Positions 17,791 to 26,661 of a stretch of DNA of 64,000 nucleotides are shown piece by piece. This DNA is from Bradyrhizobium sp. 195. GTDB taxonomy: Bacteria > Pseudomonadota > Alphaproteobacteria > Rhizobiales > Xanthobacteraceae. The position numbers were made by a program, and so were the translations under genes. Location: NCBI RefSeq assembly GCF_023101665.1, contig NZ_CP082161.1:4030001-4094000 (forward strand), given 5' to 3'. Each line of letters opens with the position of its first letter. Position 1 is the stretch's first letter. The notes beneath the pieces are model-generated. The model had not been told where the DNA came from. It did not search any database and saw nothing but the letters and a program-made list of their open reading frames with translations.

Positions 17791-17897
17791 GCCGCGGGCG
17801 AGTTTGGTCAAGTGCGGGCCGGCCGGGACTGGGAAAGAGGAGGATGAGGCCTCGCGAATGCCCGGCCGAGGCGACGCTCCGGGCCTCGATCGCGCGG

Positions 17898-18269
17898 CTA
17901 GAACAGCCGTCCGCCGTTCGGCACCGGCTTGCTCGGCTGCACCAGCACGACCTTGCCGTCGGCATCGGGGAAACCGAGTGTCAGCACCTCCGAGATAACA
18001 GGTCCGATCTGGCGCGGGGGGAAATTGACGACGGCCGCGACCTGTTGCCCCACCAATTTCTCGAGCGGATGATTTTCCGTGATCTGGGCCGAGCTCTTGC
18101 GCACACCGATTGCGGGTCCGAAGTCGATCCAGAGCCGAAAGGCCGGCTTGCGCGCCTCGGGGAATGGCTTGGCATCGACGATGGTCCCGACGCGAATATC
18201 GACCGCGAGGAAGCTGTTGAAGTCGATGGTCGGCGTGGCGGCGGCTGCGGGATCGTGGGTGACGTGCAT
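17898..18269 (-). CDS. CsaA-like tRNA-binding protein
   Basis: A 123-residue protein from ATG 18269 with an OB-fold tRNA-binding domain: IDFNSFLAVDIRVGTIVDAK, then AFRLWIDFGPAIGVRKSSAQ and VAAVVNFPPRQIGPVISEVL. These match CsaA, a small dimer with tRNA-binding and proposed chaperone activity. In-frame sequence upstream to 18467 overlaps the divergent reductase gene and is rejected. It is divergent from the ArsC-like gene with about a hundred bases between starts. Confidence 0.85.
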   Translation of the reverse strand: MHVTHDPAAAATPTIDFNSFLAVDIRVGTIVDAKPFPEARKPAFRLWIDFGPAIGVRKSSAQITENHPLEKLVGQQVAAVVNFPPRQIGPVISEVLTLGFPDADGKVVLVQPSKPVPNGGRLF

Positions 18270-18374
18270 GGGATGTCCGTTCGGGCGAGTTGGCGTCGTT
18301 CGCAATATTGTCGCGCGAACCGGAGTTTCGTACAACGCCACGGACATCACGATATGCCATGCGCGAGGAACGTC

Positions 18375-18734
18375 TTGCCCAACATCATCTACGGCATCAA
18401 GAACTGCGACACCATGAAGAAGGCGCGTGCCTGGCTCGACACAAATGGCGTGCCTTACGCGTTTCACGACTACAAGGTGGCGGGCGTGGAAAAGGACAAG
18501 CTCAAGCAGTGGAGCGACAAGGTCGGTTGGGAGACGCTGCTCAATCGCGCCGGGACGACGTTCAAGAAGCTCCCCGATTCCGACAAGGACGGCTTGAGCG
18601 AGAAGAAGGCGCTGGCGCTGATGCTGGCGCAGCCATCGATGATCAAGCGGCCGGTGCTGGAAATCGGCGGCAAGCTGTTGGTCGGCTTCAAGCCGGACAT
18701 CTATGCCAAGGAAGTCGGCGGCAAGAAGGGCTGA
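18375..18734 (+). CDS. ArsC/Spx-family reductase-like protein (YffB type)
   Basis: From TTG 18375, with GAGGAA six bases upstream, the product has 119 residues and begins with IIYGIKNCDTMKKARAWLD. It has the thioredoxin-like ArsC fold with a single N-terminal cysteine (C11), then RAGTTFKKLP and SMIKRPVLEIGGKLLVGF, the usual ArsC-like end. YffB-type members are glutathione-dependent reductase-like proteins with unknown substrate rather than true arsenate reductases. A longer frame from 17844 runs over the divergent gene and is not supported. Confidence 0.85.
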   Translation: MPNIIYGIKNCDTMKKARAWLDTNGVPYAFHDYKVAGVEKDKLKQWSDKVGWETLLNRAGTTFKKLPDSDKDGLSEKKALALMLAQPSMIKRPVLEIGGKLLVGFKPDIYAKEVGGKKG

Positions 18735-18737
18735 CTG

Positions 18738-19379
18738 CTAGTTCAGCTCGATGATCTCGGTGGGGATACCGGGCTGGTCCGCGAACTCGACCAATTCGGC
18801 CGTCGCGATGCGACCAGGCGCCCGATGAAACAGCTCGCGGTCGATCACCGCGCGCAGCTTCGGACGCGGCGGCGCGTCATTTCCGCGCATCAGGTTCTTG
18901 ATCTCGAAGCCGCCGTCCTCGCAGAAGGTCTTGACCGAGGCGATGACGTGACAGACCGTGCCGTCAGTCTGGAAAGGCAGCAGCAGCCGTTCATAAGCGA
19001 CGTCGCGCCCGTAGATGTCCTCGACATCGGCAATGCTGTAGACGGGCAGCCCGCGCGCCACGCATTCATGATAGATCGGCACCACGAACGGCGCGAGTCG
19101 CGGCCCGAGATAATCGTCGAGCAGAACGCCTTTGCCGGTATGTCCATAGGCGCGCGAGATGCGCGTGTTTTCGCTCTGGATGGTGAGGCGCGGCGCCGGC
19201 GTCGCAGCGTCCACCGTGTAATAGATGAGATCGGACAGCTCTTCCTCGAGCCGCGCAGGCTGATACTCCCAGACCGCCGGCGCGATCTGCTGACGCGCGT
19301 AAAGTCGCAGCCACGTGTTCAGGAGATCACGTTGTCTGATCGACTTGACGACGGAAGGAGCGGCGCTTGCGAAATCCAA
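18738..19379 (-). CDS. PAS-like domain protein (alphaproteobacterial family)
   Basis: A 213-residue protein beginning MDFASAAPSVVKSIRQRDLL, followed by NTWLRLYARQQIAPAVWEYQ and a central PAS-like stretch (RLTIQSENTRISRAYGHTGK, IADVEDIYGRDVAYERLLLP). This pattern matches a family of alphaproteobacterial PAS-like proteins often present in several copies and without assigned function. No kinase, cyclase or DNA-binding domain is attached. It converges with the ArsC-like gene, the two stops being three bases apart. Confidence 0.6.
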   Translation of the reverse strand: MDFASAAPSVVKSIRQRDLLNTWLRLYARQQIAPAVWEYQPARLEEELSDLIYYTVDAATPAPRLTIQSENTRISRAYGHTGKGVLLDDYLGPRLAPFVVPIYHECVARGLPVYSIADVEDIYGRDVAYERLLLPFQTDGTVCHVIASVKTFCEDGGFEIKNLMRGNDAPPRPKLRAVIDRELFHRAPGRIATAELVEFADQPGIPTEIIELN

Positions 19380-19722
19380 GACAATATTCCCGGAACGTCA
19401 AAACCCGCGCATGATCCAGCTTGCGGGAAAATTTTCTATGAAGACTGGCGCGCCAGACGAAAGACCGTTAACGACGGCTTGATGACCGGTGCTTTCGCGA
19501 ACCGGGAGGCCGGGCAGGCACAACGTCAAAACGTCTCCGACTAAGGGAGCATTTGTATCCCAGCCGGAGGCCTGATCTGCTCAGCTTTCCGCCTTGCCTA
19601 ACCCCCGTCACCTCCGGCATATTCCGCGCTCGGAGGCGGTGTTCCGGATAGGCTCCAAGGCCTCCGGAAAGCCGAAGCAACAAGGATAGCCACGCAGCTA
19701 GCGCGGGCAGGGGGAAATCTGT
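19380..19722. other. Gene-free region upstream of the liv operon
   Basis: No credible coding frame is seen in these 343 bases. They must hold the divergent promoters of the PAS-like gene and the liv operon. One visible structure is a perfect 10-base inverted repeat, CCGGAGGCCT at 19564-19573 and AGGCCTCCGG at 19658-19667, separated by 84 bases. Its function is unknown. CAGGGGGA near 19708 is the ribosome site of the first liv gene. Confidence 0.5.
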
Positions 19723-20478
19723 TTGGCCGATGAGTTTATTCTCGAAACGGAAGGCTTGACCAAGGAGTTCGCGGGCTTCTTCGCCGTCCGCGACGTTGCG
19801 CTCAAGGTTCGCCGTGGCAGCATTCATGCGTTGATCGGCCCGAACGGGGCCGGCAAGACGACCTGCTTCAATCTTCTGACCAAGTTCCTGAAACCGTCGG
19901 CCGGGAAGATCCTGTACAAGGGCCAGGACATCACCGCGATGGCGCCCGCCGACGTGGCGCGCCTGGGGCTGGTTCGTTCGTTCCAGATTTCGGCGGTGTT
20001 TCCGCATCTCACTGCGCTGGAGAACGTCCGCGTCGCGCTTCAGCGCCAGCACGGCTCTTCGTTCGACTTCTGGCGCTCCAAGTCGGTGCTCAACCGCTTC
20101 AACGATCGCGCGCGCGAATTGTTGAACGATGTCGGCCTCAACGAGTTTGCCAACACGCCTGCGGTCGAGATGCCCTATGGGCGCAAGCGTGCACTGGAGA
20201 TCGCAACCACGCTCGCGCTCGACCCGGAGATGATGTTGCTGGACGAGCCGATGGCCGGCATGGGCCACGAGGACATCGACAAGATCGCGGCGCTGATCAA
20301 GCGGATCTCCGCGAAATATACCATCCTGATGGTCGAGCATAATCTGAGCGTCGTGGCCAACCTCTCCGACATCATCACCGTGCTGACGCGCGGGCAGGTG
20401 CTCGCGCAAGGCCATTACAGCGAGCTCACCAAGGACGAGCGCGTCAAGGAAGCCTATCTGGGAGCCGGTCATGCCTGA
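19723..20478 (+). CDS. livG: Branched-chain amino acid-type ABC transporter ATPase (LivG-like)
   Basis: The 251-residue ATPase starts at TTG 19723 after a strong CAGGGGGA site. Motifs are Walker A GPNGAGKT, a Q-loop in RSFQISAVFP, a degenerate signature MPYGRKRALEIA and Walker B MLLDEPMAGMG followed by the switch histidine in VEHNLSV. The asparagine-rich LivG insert after the Q-loop is present. It energises import with LivF, the two permeases and the periplasmic protein encoded downstream. It overlaps livF by eight bases. The substrate may be an amino acid, amide or urea. Confidence 0.9.
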   Translation: MADEFILETEGLTKEFAGFFAVRDVALKVRRGSIHALIGPNGAGKTTCFNLLTKFLKPSAGKILYKGQDITAMAPADVARLGLVRSFQISAVFPHLTALENVRVALQRQHGSSFDFWRSKSVLNRFNDRARELLNDVGLNEFANTPAVEMPYGRKRALEIATTLALDPEMMLLDEPMAGMGHEDIDKIAALIKRISAKYTILMVEHNLSVVANLSDIITVLTRGQVLAQGHYSELTKDERVKEAYLGAGHA

Positions 20479-21217
20479 CACTGCGATTGCGGAGGCTCCG
20501 GCCAAGGCTGCGACCGGCGGAAACATCCTTCAGGTCCGCAACCTCGAAGCCTGGTACGGCGAGTCCCACATCCTGCACGGGATCAATTTCGACGTGAACG
20601 CGGGCGAGGTCGTCACCCTGCTCGGGCGCAACGGCGCCGGCAAGACGACCACGCTGAAGTCGATCATGGGAATCATCGGCAAGCGTACCGGCTCGGTGAA
20701 GTTCAACAACCAGGACATCATCCGAGCGACTTCCGACAAGATCGCGCGCATGGGCATTGCGTTCTGCCCGGAAGAACGGGGGATATTCTCCAGTCTCGAC
20801 GTGCGGGAGAATCTGATGCTGCCCCCGGTGGTCCGTGAAGGTGGACTGCCGCTCGATCAGATCTTCGACCTGTTCCCGAACCTGAAAGAGCGGCTCAACA
20901 GCCAGGGCACCAAGCTGTCCGGCGGTGAGCAGCAGATGCTGGCGATCGCGCGCATCCTGCGGACGGGCGCCAGTTTCCTGATGCTGGACGAGCCGACCGA
21001 GGGCCTTGCGCCCGTCATCATTCAGCAGATCGGCCACACCATCGCGCGGCTCAAGAAGGAGGGTTTCACCATCCTCCTGGTCGAGCAGAACTTCCGGTTC
21101 GCATCGACCGTGGCCGACCGCTATTACATCGTCGAGCACGGCAAGGTGATCGACGGTTTTGCAAATTCGGAACTGTCCGCGAACATGGACAAGCTGCATA
21201 CCTATCTCGGCGTCTGA
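20471..21217 (+). CDS. livF: Branched-chain amino acid-type ABC transporter ATPase (LivF-like)
   Basis: A 248-residue ATPase with Walker A GRNGAGKTT, a LivF-like ERGIFSSLDVRENL region, signature LSGGEQQML and Walker B FLMLDEPTEGLAP, followed by VEQNFRFA. It is the second ATPase of the heterodimer driving the importer. Its ATG lies inside the 3' end of livG, indicating translational coupling. The shorter N-terminal extension (about 15 residues before the ABC domain) is Ala-rich and not conserved. Confidence 0.9.
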   Translation: MPDTAIAEAPAKAATGGNILQVRNLEAWYGESHILHGINFDVNAGEVVTLLGRNGAGKTTTLKSIMGIIGKRTGSVKFNNQDIIRATSDKIARMGIAFCPEERGIFSSLDVRENLMLPPVVREGGLPLDQIFDLFPNLKERLNSQGTKLSGGEQQMLAIARILRTGASFLMLDEPTEGLAPVIIQQIGHTIARLKKEGFTILLVEQNFRFASTVADRYYIVEHGKVIDGFANSELSANMDKLHTYLGV

Positions 21218-21257
21218 CGCCTCGACGCATTCAATAGTGGATTTCCCGGAGGGAATT

Positions 21258-22475
21258 ATGAAACAGGGTTTTTCTGCACTTCTTCTCAGCATGGCGTTGG
21301 GATTCGTCGCGAGCGGCGCGTCGGCACAGGACAAGACCGTCAAGATCGGCGTGCTGACTGATAATTCCGGTCTTTATTCCGACCTCGGTGGTGTGGGCTC
21401 CACCTTGGCCGCTCAGATGGCGATCGAGGATTCCGGGCTTGCCGCCAAGGGCTGGAAGATAGACTTGATCTCGGCCGACCATCAGAACAAGCCCGATATC
21501 GCCACCACCATCGCGCGCCAATGGATCGACGTCGACAAGGTCGACATCTTCATGGACGTGCTGAACTCAGGTGTCGCACTCGCGGTCAACAATGTCGTCA
21601 AGGAGAAGAATTCGATCCTGATCGACACGGGTGCGGCGACCTCGGATCTGACGAACGCCCAATGTTCGCCGAATACCATCCATTGGGTCTATGACACCTA
21701 CATGCTGGCCAACAGCACCGGTCAGGCGCTGGTGAAGGCCGGCGGCGATACCTGGTACTTCCTCACGGCCGACTATGCGTTCGGCGCGGCGCTGGAGCGC
21801 GATACCACGGCGGTGGTGCAAAAGGCGGGCGGCAAGGTGCTCGGCAGCGTCAAGCACCCGCTCAATTCGTCGGACTTCTCCTCGTTCCTTTTGCAGGCGC
21901 AGGCATCGAAGGCGAAGATCGTCGGACTTGCGAATGCCGGCGGCGATACCACCAATTCGATCAAGCAGGCCGCCGAGTTCGGCATCGTTGCCGGCGGGCA
22001 GAAGCTTGCCGGACTGCTCTTGTTCATTACCGACGTTCATTCGCTCGGCCTCAACGTGGCGCAAGGGCTCAATTTCACCGAGACCTTCTACTGGGATCTC
22101 AACGACGGAACGCGCGCCTTTGCCAAGCGCTTTTCCGAGCGCATGAAAAACAAGGCGATGCCTTCGATGGTGCAGGCCGGTGTCTATTCGGGGCTGATCC
22201 ATTACTTCAAGGCGCTGGAGGCGATGGGCGGCAATCCGCATGACGGCGCCAAGGCGGTCGAGAAGATGAAGTCGATGCCGACCGACGATCAGCTGTTCGG
22301 TCAGGGCAGCATCCGGGTCGATGGCCGCAAGATTCACCCGGCCTACCTGTTCGAGGTCAAGAAGCCCTCGGAGTCGAAGGGGCCGTGGGACTACTACAAG
22401 CTGGTGGGCACCGTCCCCGCGGACCAGGCGTTCCGGCCGCTCTCCGAGAGCGTCTGTCCGCTGGTGAAGAAGTAA
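21258..22475 (+). CDS. ABC transporter substrate-binding protein (Liv/urea-type)
   Basis: The 405-residue protein has a Sec signal peptide (MKQGFSALLLSMALGFVASG, cleavage after ASA) and a type-1 periplasmic binding fold starting DKTVKIGVLTDNSGLYSDLG. CGGAGGGA lies six bases before ATG 21258. The two conserved cysteines and the GPWDYYKLVG tail are typical of rhizobial Liv-like binding proteins, whose ligands vary from branched-chain amino acids to amides and aromatic acids. It is close in sequence to the orphan binding protein at 37550-38776. Confidence 0.88.
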   Translation: MKQGFSALLLSMALGFVASGASAQDKTVKIGVLTDNSGLYSDLGGVGSTLAAQMAIEDSGLAAKGWKIDLISADHQNKPDIATTIARQWIDVDKVDIFMDVLNSGVALAVNNVVKEKNSILIDTGAATSDLTNAQCSPNTIHWVYDTYMLANSTGQALVKAGGDTWYFLTADYAFGAALERDTTAVVQKAGGKVLGSVKHPLNSSDFSSFLLQAQASKAKIVGLANAGGDTTNSIKQAAEFGIVAGGQKLAGLLLFITDVHSLGLNVAQGLNFTETFYWDLNDGTRAFAKRFSERMKNKAMPSMVQAGVYSGLIHYFKALEAMGGNPHDGAKAVEKMKSMPTDDQLFGQGSIRVDGRKIHPAYLFEVKKPSESKGPWDYYKLVGTVPADQAFRPLSESVCPLVKK

Positions 22476-22483
22476 CTCTCGTG

Positions 22484-22513
22484 GCCCGCCGCGCGGTCGT
22501 GCCGCCGGCGGGC
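22484..22513 (+). terminator. Hairpin between binding protein and permease genes
   Basis: GCCCGCCG (22484-22491) pairs with CGGCGGGC (22506-22513) and is followed by TTTCATTTT. The structure lies nine bases after the binding-protein stop. Such hairpins commonly stabilise upstream mRNA or partly terminate transcription so that the periplasmic protein is made in excess over the permeases. The differential effect is inference. Confidence 0.6.
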
Positions 22514-22542
22514 TTTCATTTTGGTGGCGGAAGCTAATCCCG

Positions 22543-23406
22543 ATGCAGGCTCTCTACGCACAGTTACTGGTGGGACTGATCAACGGCTCGTTCTACGCGC
22601 TGCTCAGTCTCGGGCTTGCCGTGATCTTCGGCATGCTCAACATCATCAATTTCGCCCATGGCGCGGTCTACATGATGGGCGCCTTCGTCGCCTATTTCCT
22701 CCTCAACCTCGGTGGCATCAACTATTGGTGGGCGCTGTTGCTGGCGCCCATCATCGTCGGCATCTTCGGCATGATCCTGGAACGGACCATGCTGCAATGG
22801 CTGACCGGGCTCGATCACCTCTACGGCCTGCTCCTGACCTTCGGCATCGCGCTGATCGTGCAGGGCGTGTTTCAGAACTATTTCGGCTCGTCCGGCCTGC
22901 CTTACGCCATTCCGGACCAGCTCAAGGGCGGCATGAATCTCGGCTTCATGTTCTTACCCGTCTATCGCGGCTGGGTGGTCGTGTTCTCGCTGGTGGTTTG
23001 TCTCGCCACCTGGTTCCTGATCGAGAAGACGCAGCTCGGCGCTTACCTGCGCGCCGCCACCGAAAATCCGACGCTGGTGCGCGCCTTCGGCATCAACGTG
23101 CCGCGCATGATCACGCTCACTTACGGCCTCGGCGTCGGCCTTGCGGCGCTCGCGGGCGTGCTCTCGGCGCCGATCAACCAGGTACGGCCGCTGATGGGCG
23201 CGGATCTCATCATCGTCGTGTTCGCGGTGGTCGTGATCGGCGGCATGGGATCGATCATGGGCTCCATCATCACCGGCTTCGCGCTCGGTGTGATCGAGGG
23301 TCTGACCAAGTATTTCTACCCCGAGGCCTCCAACACCGTCGTGTTCGTGTTGATGGTGTTAGTACTCTTGGTGAAGCCAACGGGATTGACGGGAAGGGCG
23401 GCCTGA
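22543..23406 (+). CDS. livH: Branched-chain amino acid-type ABC permease (LivH-like)
   Basis: A 287-residue integral membrane protein with about eight helices. It opens with LYAQLLVGLINGSFYALLSLG and carries the LivH motif NIINFAHGAVYMMGAF and the EAA-like ATPase-contact region ENPTLVRAFGINVPR. It forms the transport channel with LivM. It begins 67 bases after the binding-protein gene, beyond the hairpin, and is followed by livM with only one base between them. Confidence 0.9.
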   Translation: MQALYAQLLVGLINGSFYALLSLGLAVIFGMLNIINFAHGAVYMMGAFVAYFLLNLGGINYWWALLLAPIIVGIFGMILERTMLQWLTGLDHLYGLLLTFGIALIVQGVFQNYFGSSGLPYAIPDQLKGGMNLGFMFLPVYRGWVVVFSLVVCLATWFLIEKTQLGAYLRAATENPTLVRAFGINVPRMITLTYGLGVGLAALAGVLSAPINQVRPLMGADLIIVVFAVVVIGGMGSIMGSIITGFALGVIEGLTKYFYPEASNTVVFVLMVLVLLVKPTGLTGRAA

Positions 23407-23407
23407 T

Positions 23408-24376
23408 ATGACAACCCTGACGGACGACACGCTGCGGGTGACGCCTCGCGCCATGCGCGACGAGCTGATCGCGTTCACACTGATGGCGCTGCTGCTGGCG
23501 TCGGTGCCATTCACGGGAGTCTACCCGTTCTTCGTGATGCAGGCGCTGTGCTTCGCGCTGCTCGCCTGCGCCTTCAATCTGCTGGTCGGCTATGGCGGCC
23601 TGTTGTCATTCGGCCATGCGATGTTCCTGGGGACCGCCGGCTATTGCAGCGCGCATGCGCTGAAAGTGTGGGCGTTGCCGCCCGAACTCGGCATCCTCGT
23701 CGGCATCGCCGCGGCTTTCGTGCTCTCGATCATCACCGGCTTTATCTCGATCCGTCGCCAGGGCATCTATTTCTCGATGATCACGCTGGCGCTGTCACAG
23801 CTGCTGTACTTCATCTACCTCCAGGCCCCGTTTACCCATGGTGAGGACGGCATCCAGGGCATCCCGCAGGGACATATGTTCGGCATCTTAGATCTGTCCA
23901 AGCCGACGGTGCTCTATTACGTCGTGCTGGTCGGGTTCCTCGCCGGCTTCCTGCTGATCTTCCGCATCATCAACTCGCCTTTCGGCGAGGTGCTGAAGGC
24001 GATCCGCGAGAACGAGCCGCGGGCCATCTCGCTTGGCTACCGGACCGACCAGTACAAGTTCCTTGCCTTCGTGCTGTCGGGAACGCTGGCCGGTTTTGCC
24101 GGTGCGCTGAAGGTGTTCGTGGCGCAGAACGCCTCGCTCACCGACGTCCATTGGTCGATGTCAGGCGAAGTCGTGCTGATGACGCTGGTCGGTGGCCTCG
24201 GCACCGTCTCCGGCCCCGTGGTCGGCGCCTTCGTGATCATCGCCATGCAGCAATATCTCGCCGGCTTCGGCCAGTGGGTGACGGTGATCCAGGGCTCGAT
24301 CTTCGTGGTCTGCGTGCTCACCTTCCGCCGCGGCGTCATCGGCGAAATCGCCCATTACTTCCGCCGATCCCTCTAA
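23408..24376 (+). CDS. livM: Branched-chain amino acid-type ABC permease (LivM-like)
   Basis: The 322-residue protein has about nine hydrophobic helices. Diagnostic stretches are ALLACAFNLLVGYGGLLSFG with the LivM GxGGxxSFGH pattern, the ATPase-contact helix AIRENEPRAISLGYRTDQYK and a terminal GGLGTVSGPVVGAFVII. It pairs with LivH. The start ATG 23408 lies one base after the livH stop (TGATATG), consistent with coupled translation. It is the last gene of the operon and is followed by a strong hairpin. Confidence 0.9.
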   Translation: MTTLTDDTLRVTPRAMRDELIAFTLMALLLASVPFTGVYPFFVMQALCFALLACAFNLLVGYGGLLSFGHAMFLGTAGYCSAHALKVWALPPELGILVGIAAAFVLSIITGFISIRRQGIYFSMITLALSQLLYFIYLQAPFTHGEDGIQGIPQGHMFGILDLSKPTVLYYVVLVGFLAGFLLIFRIINSPFGEVLKAIRENEPRAISLGYRTDQYKFLAFVLSGTLAGFAGALKVFVAQNASLTDVHWSMSGEVVLMTLVGGLGTVSGPVVGAFVIIAMQQYLAGFGQWVTVIQGSIFVVCVLTFRRGVIGEIAHYFRRSL

Positions 24377-24386
24377 ATGATTGATA

Positions 24387-24409
24387 TCGCACCAATTCCA
24401 TTGGTGCGA
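24387..24409 (+). terminator. Hairpin at the end of the liv operon
   Basis: TCGCACCAAT (24387-24396) and ATTGGTGCGA (24400-24409) form a perfect 10-base stem with a TCC loop, eleven bases after the livM stop. No T-run follows, so it may act as a factor-assisted terminator or an mRNA 3' end stabiliser. Confidence 0.6.
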
Positions 24410-24531
24410 CAATCCGGTGGATGATCCGGCTCCGCGGGCGTGAGATGACACGCGCGCGGATCGAAAATGGTCTATGACAGTTTCATGACGGCCCCTCGGG
24501 CCGGGCCATTTCCAACCGGTAGCCTATCCCC

Positions 24532-25176
24532 ATGATGCGATGGTTTCGCGCTTTCCTGCCCAAGGAAGAACGGTTCTTCGACCTGTTCGACCGGCATGCC
24601 CAGACCGTGATCCAGGGTTCGATCGCGCTTCAGGGCATGCTGAACGGGGGCGAGGAGACGCCGGTCTATTGCCAGCGCGTCAACCAATTCGAGAACGACG
24701 CCGACAATATCACCCGTGAGGTGCTGACGGCGGTGCGCCGCACCTTCATCACCCCGTTCGACCGCGGCGACATCAAGAACCTGATCACGTCGCTGGACGA
24801 CGCCATCGACCAGATGCAGCAGACGGCCAAGGCCGTGATGCTGTTCGAGGTCCGCAGCTTCGAGCCGCCGATGCGCGAGATCGGCGGGCTTCTGATCGAC
24901 TGCGCCAATCTGGTCGGCCGTGCGCTGCCGCTGATGCAATCGATCGGCCCGAATGTGGCCATGCTGACCGCCATCACGGAGGAACTGGGCAAGCTCGAAG
25001 GCCGGGTCGACGATCTCCACGACATCGGGCTGAAGGAGCTGTTCCTCAAGCACCGCGACGGCAACGCGATGGACTTCATCGTCGGCGCGGAGATCTACGA
25101 CCATCTCGAGAAGGTGGCCGATCGCTTCGACGACGTCGCGAACGAGATCAACAGCATCGTCATCGAGCAGGTTTAG
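24532..25176 (+). CDS. DUF47/PhoU-like phosphate transport accessory protein
   Basis: A 214-residue all-helical protein of the DUF47 (TIGR00153) family, related to PhoU. Its opening is MMRWFRAFLPKEERFFDLFD and it has the family metal-binding acidic clusters in FENDADNITREV and FDRGDIKNLITSLDDAIDQM. DUF47 proteins are encoded beside Pit transporters and are thought to control phosphate uptake. The Pit gene begins 15 bases downstream, so a two-gene operon is clear. Confidence 0.9.
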   Translation: MMRWFRAFLPKEERFFDLFDRHAQTVIQGSIALQGMLNGGEETPVYCQRVNQFENDADNITREVLTAVRRTFITPFDRGDIKNLITSLDDAIDQMQQTAKAVMLFEVRSFEPPMREIGGLLIDCANLVGRALPLMQSIGPNVAMLTAITEELGKLEGRVDDLHDIGLKELFLKHRDGNAMDFIVGAEIYDHLEKVADRFDDVANEINSIVIEQV

Positions 25177-25191
25177 GGCAGGGGCCGCGCC

Positions 25192-26199
25192 GTGGATGCC
25201 GCGTTGGGTCTTCCCGTCTTGGTCGGCTTGATCGCCGTCGCGCTGCTGTTCGACTTCCTGAACGGCCTGCATGACGCCGCCAATTCGATCGCGACCATCG
25301 TCTCGACCCGCGTGCTGCGGCCGCAATTCGCGGTATTCTGGGCCGCGTTCTTCAATTTCGTCGCCTTCATGGTGTTCGGGCTGCACGTCGCCCAGACCAT
25401 CGGCACCGGCATCATCGATCCCGCGATCGTCGATGCCCAGGTGATTTTCGCGGCGCTCGTCGGCGCCATCGTCTGGAACCTCGTGACGTGGGCGCTCGGC
25501 ATCCCGTCCTCGTCGTCGCACGCACTAATCGGCGGCCTCCTCGGCGGCGGCATGGCCAAGGCGGGGATCTCGGCCGCGGTATGGAGCGGATTGACCAAGA
25601 CGGTGCTGGCGATCGTGTTGTCGCCGCTGGTCGGCTTTTTGCTCGCGATGGTTCTGGTGGCGATCGTGTCCTGGGCCTCGGTGCGCTCGACGCCATTCGC
25701 GGTCGACCGCGCCTTCCGTATTCTGCAATTTGCCTCCGCCTCGCTCTATTCGCTCGGCCATGGCGGCAACGACGCGCAGAAGACCATGGGCATCATCGCG
25801 GTGCTGCTGTACTCGCAGGGCCATCTCGGCAGCGAGTTCTCGGTGCCGTTCTGGGTGGTGCTGTCCTGCCAGGCGGCGATGGCGCTGGGCACGCTGATGG
25901 GTGGCTGGCGCATCGTCCGCACCATGGGCCTGCGCATCACGAAATTGACGCCGATGCAGGGCTTTTGCGCCGAGACCGGAGGCGCCGCGACCCTGTTCAT
26001 GGCGACCTATCTCGGGGTTCCCGTCTCGACCACCCACACCATCACCGGTGCCATCGTCGGCGTCGGCGCCGCGCGCCGCGTCTCGGCGGTCCGCTGGAAC
26101 GTCGCAAGCTCGATCGTCTACGCCTGGGTGATCACGATCCCGGCCTCGGCGATCGTCGCGGCGCTGACCTGGTGGGCGGTCAAGATCTTCGTCAAGTAA
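25192..26199 (+). CDS. pit: Low-affinity inorganic phosphate transporter, Pit family
   Basis: A 335-residue membrane protein from GTG 25192 with about ten helices arranged in two inverted repeats. The repeats carry the PiT signatures [19 protein letters not shown] near the N terminus and [16 protein letters not shown] near the middle; [16 protein letters not shown] is the conserved late motif. It imports metal-phosphate complexes driven by protons. It is cotranscribed with the DUF47 gene. Its last eight bases overlap the convergent sugE stop region. Confidence 0.92.
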   Translation: MDAALGLPVLVGLIAVALLFDFLNGLHDAANSIATIVSTRVLRPQFAVFWAAFFNFVAFMVFGLHVAQTIGTGIIDPAIVDAQVIFAALVGAIVWNLVTWALGIPSSSSHALIGGLLGGGMAKAGISAAVWSGLTKTVLAIVLSPLVGFLLAMVLVAIVSWASVRSTPFAVDRAFRILQFASASLYSLGHGGNDAQKTMGIIAVLLYSQGHLGSEFSVPFWVVLSCQAAMALGTLMGGWRIVRTMGLRITKLTPMQGFCAETGGAATLFMATYLGVPVSTTHTITGAIVGVGAARRVSAVRWNVASSIVYAWVITIPASAIVAALTWWAVKIFVK

Positions 26200-26506
26200 C
26201 GAGCTTCAGCCCGACAATCCCGGCGACGATCAGGGCGATGCTGGCAAGGCGGAGGGCCGTGGCCGGCTCGCCGAGCAGGACGATGCCCAGCGTCGCGGTG
26301 CCGACGGCGCCAATGCCGGTCCAGACTGCATAAGCGGTTCCGACAGGGAGCGACTTGAGAGCAAGTCCGAGCAGGATGATGCTGCCGGCCATGGCCGCGA
26401 GCGTGACGACGGACGGAACAAGCCTGGTAAAGCCTTCGGTATATTTCAGGCCGATCGCCCAGATAATCTCGAGAAGACCGGCGACGAACAGGATGCTCCA
26501 GGCCAT
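26192..26506 (-). CDS. sugE: SMR-family guanidinium exporter (SugE/Gdx)
   Basis: A 104-residue, four-helix small multidrug resistance protein. It has the essential membrane glutamate in [20 protein letters not shown] (E13), the [15 protein letters not shown] motif and the C-terminal GIVGLKLVT of SugE. The family exports guanidinium in exchange for protons (Gdx). A guanidine-II riboswitch lies directly upstream in the leader, which strongly supports guanidinium as the substrate. GGAGGG lies five bases before ATG 26506. It converges with pit, overlapping by eight bases. Confidence 0.92.
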   Translation of the reverse strand: MAWSILFVAGLLEIIWAIGLKYTEGFTRLVPSVVTLAAMAGSIILLGLALKSLPVGTAYAVWTGIGAVGTATLGIVLLGEPATALRLASIALIVAGIVGLKLVT

Positions 26507-26524
26507 GACGACCCTCCATTCAAG

Positions 26525-26575
26525 GCAGGGTCGTCCCCGCGGCTATAGGCGATGAGCGGGAGGGCCGTCCCTCCC
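26525..26575 (-). promoter_or_regulatory. Guanidine-II (mini-ykkC) riboswitch upstream of sugE
   Basis: Read on the minus strand, two hairpins with ACGR tetraloops lie in the sugE leader. P1 is GGGAGGG-ACGG-CCCTCCC (26575-26558) with a perfect 7-base stem. P2 is GCGGGG-ACGA-CCCTGC (26540-26525) with a 6-base stem including one G-U pair. A 17-base linker joins them and the sugE ribosome site GGAGGG (26517-26512) follows eight bases after P2. This is exactly the guanidine-II architecture, in which ligand-bound loops kiss and free the ribosome site. The element is too short for a coding frame. Confidence 0.9.
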
Positions 26576-26661
26576 ATGGGCGATATGGGGCTGGCCGGGG
26601 GGATCCGCAATCACCAAATGAGGCTTGATCAGGCCCAGTTTCCCTGCCACACGCTCCCGCC

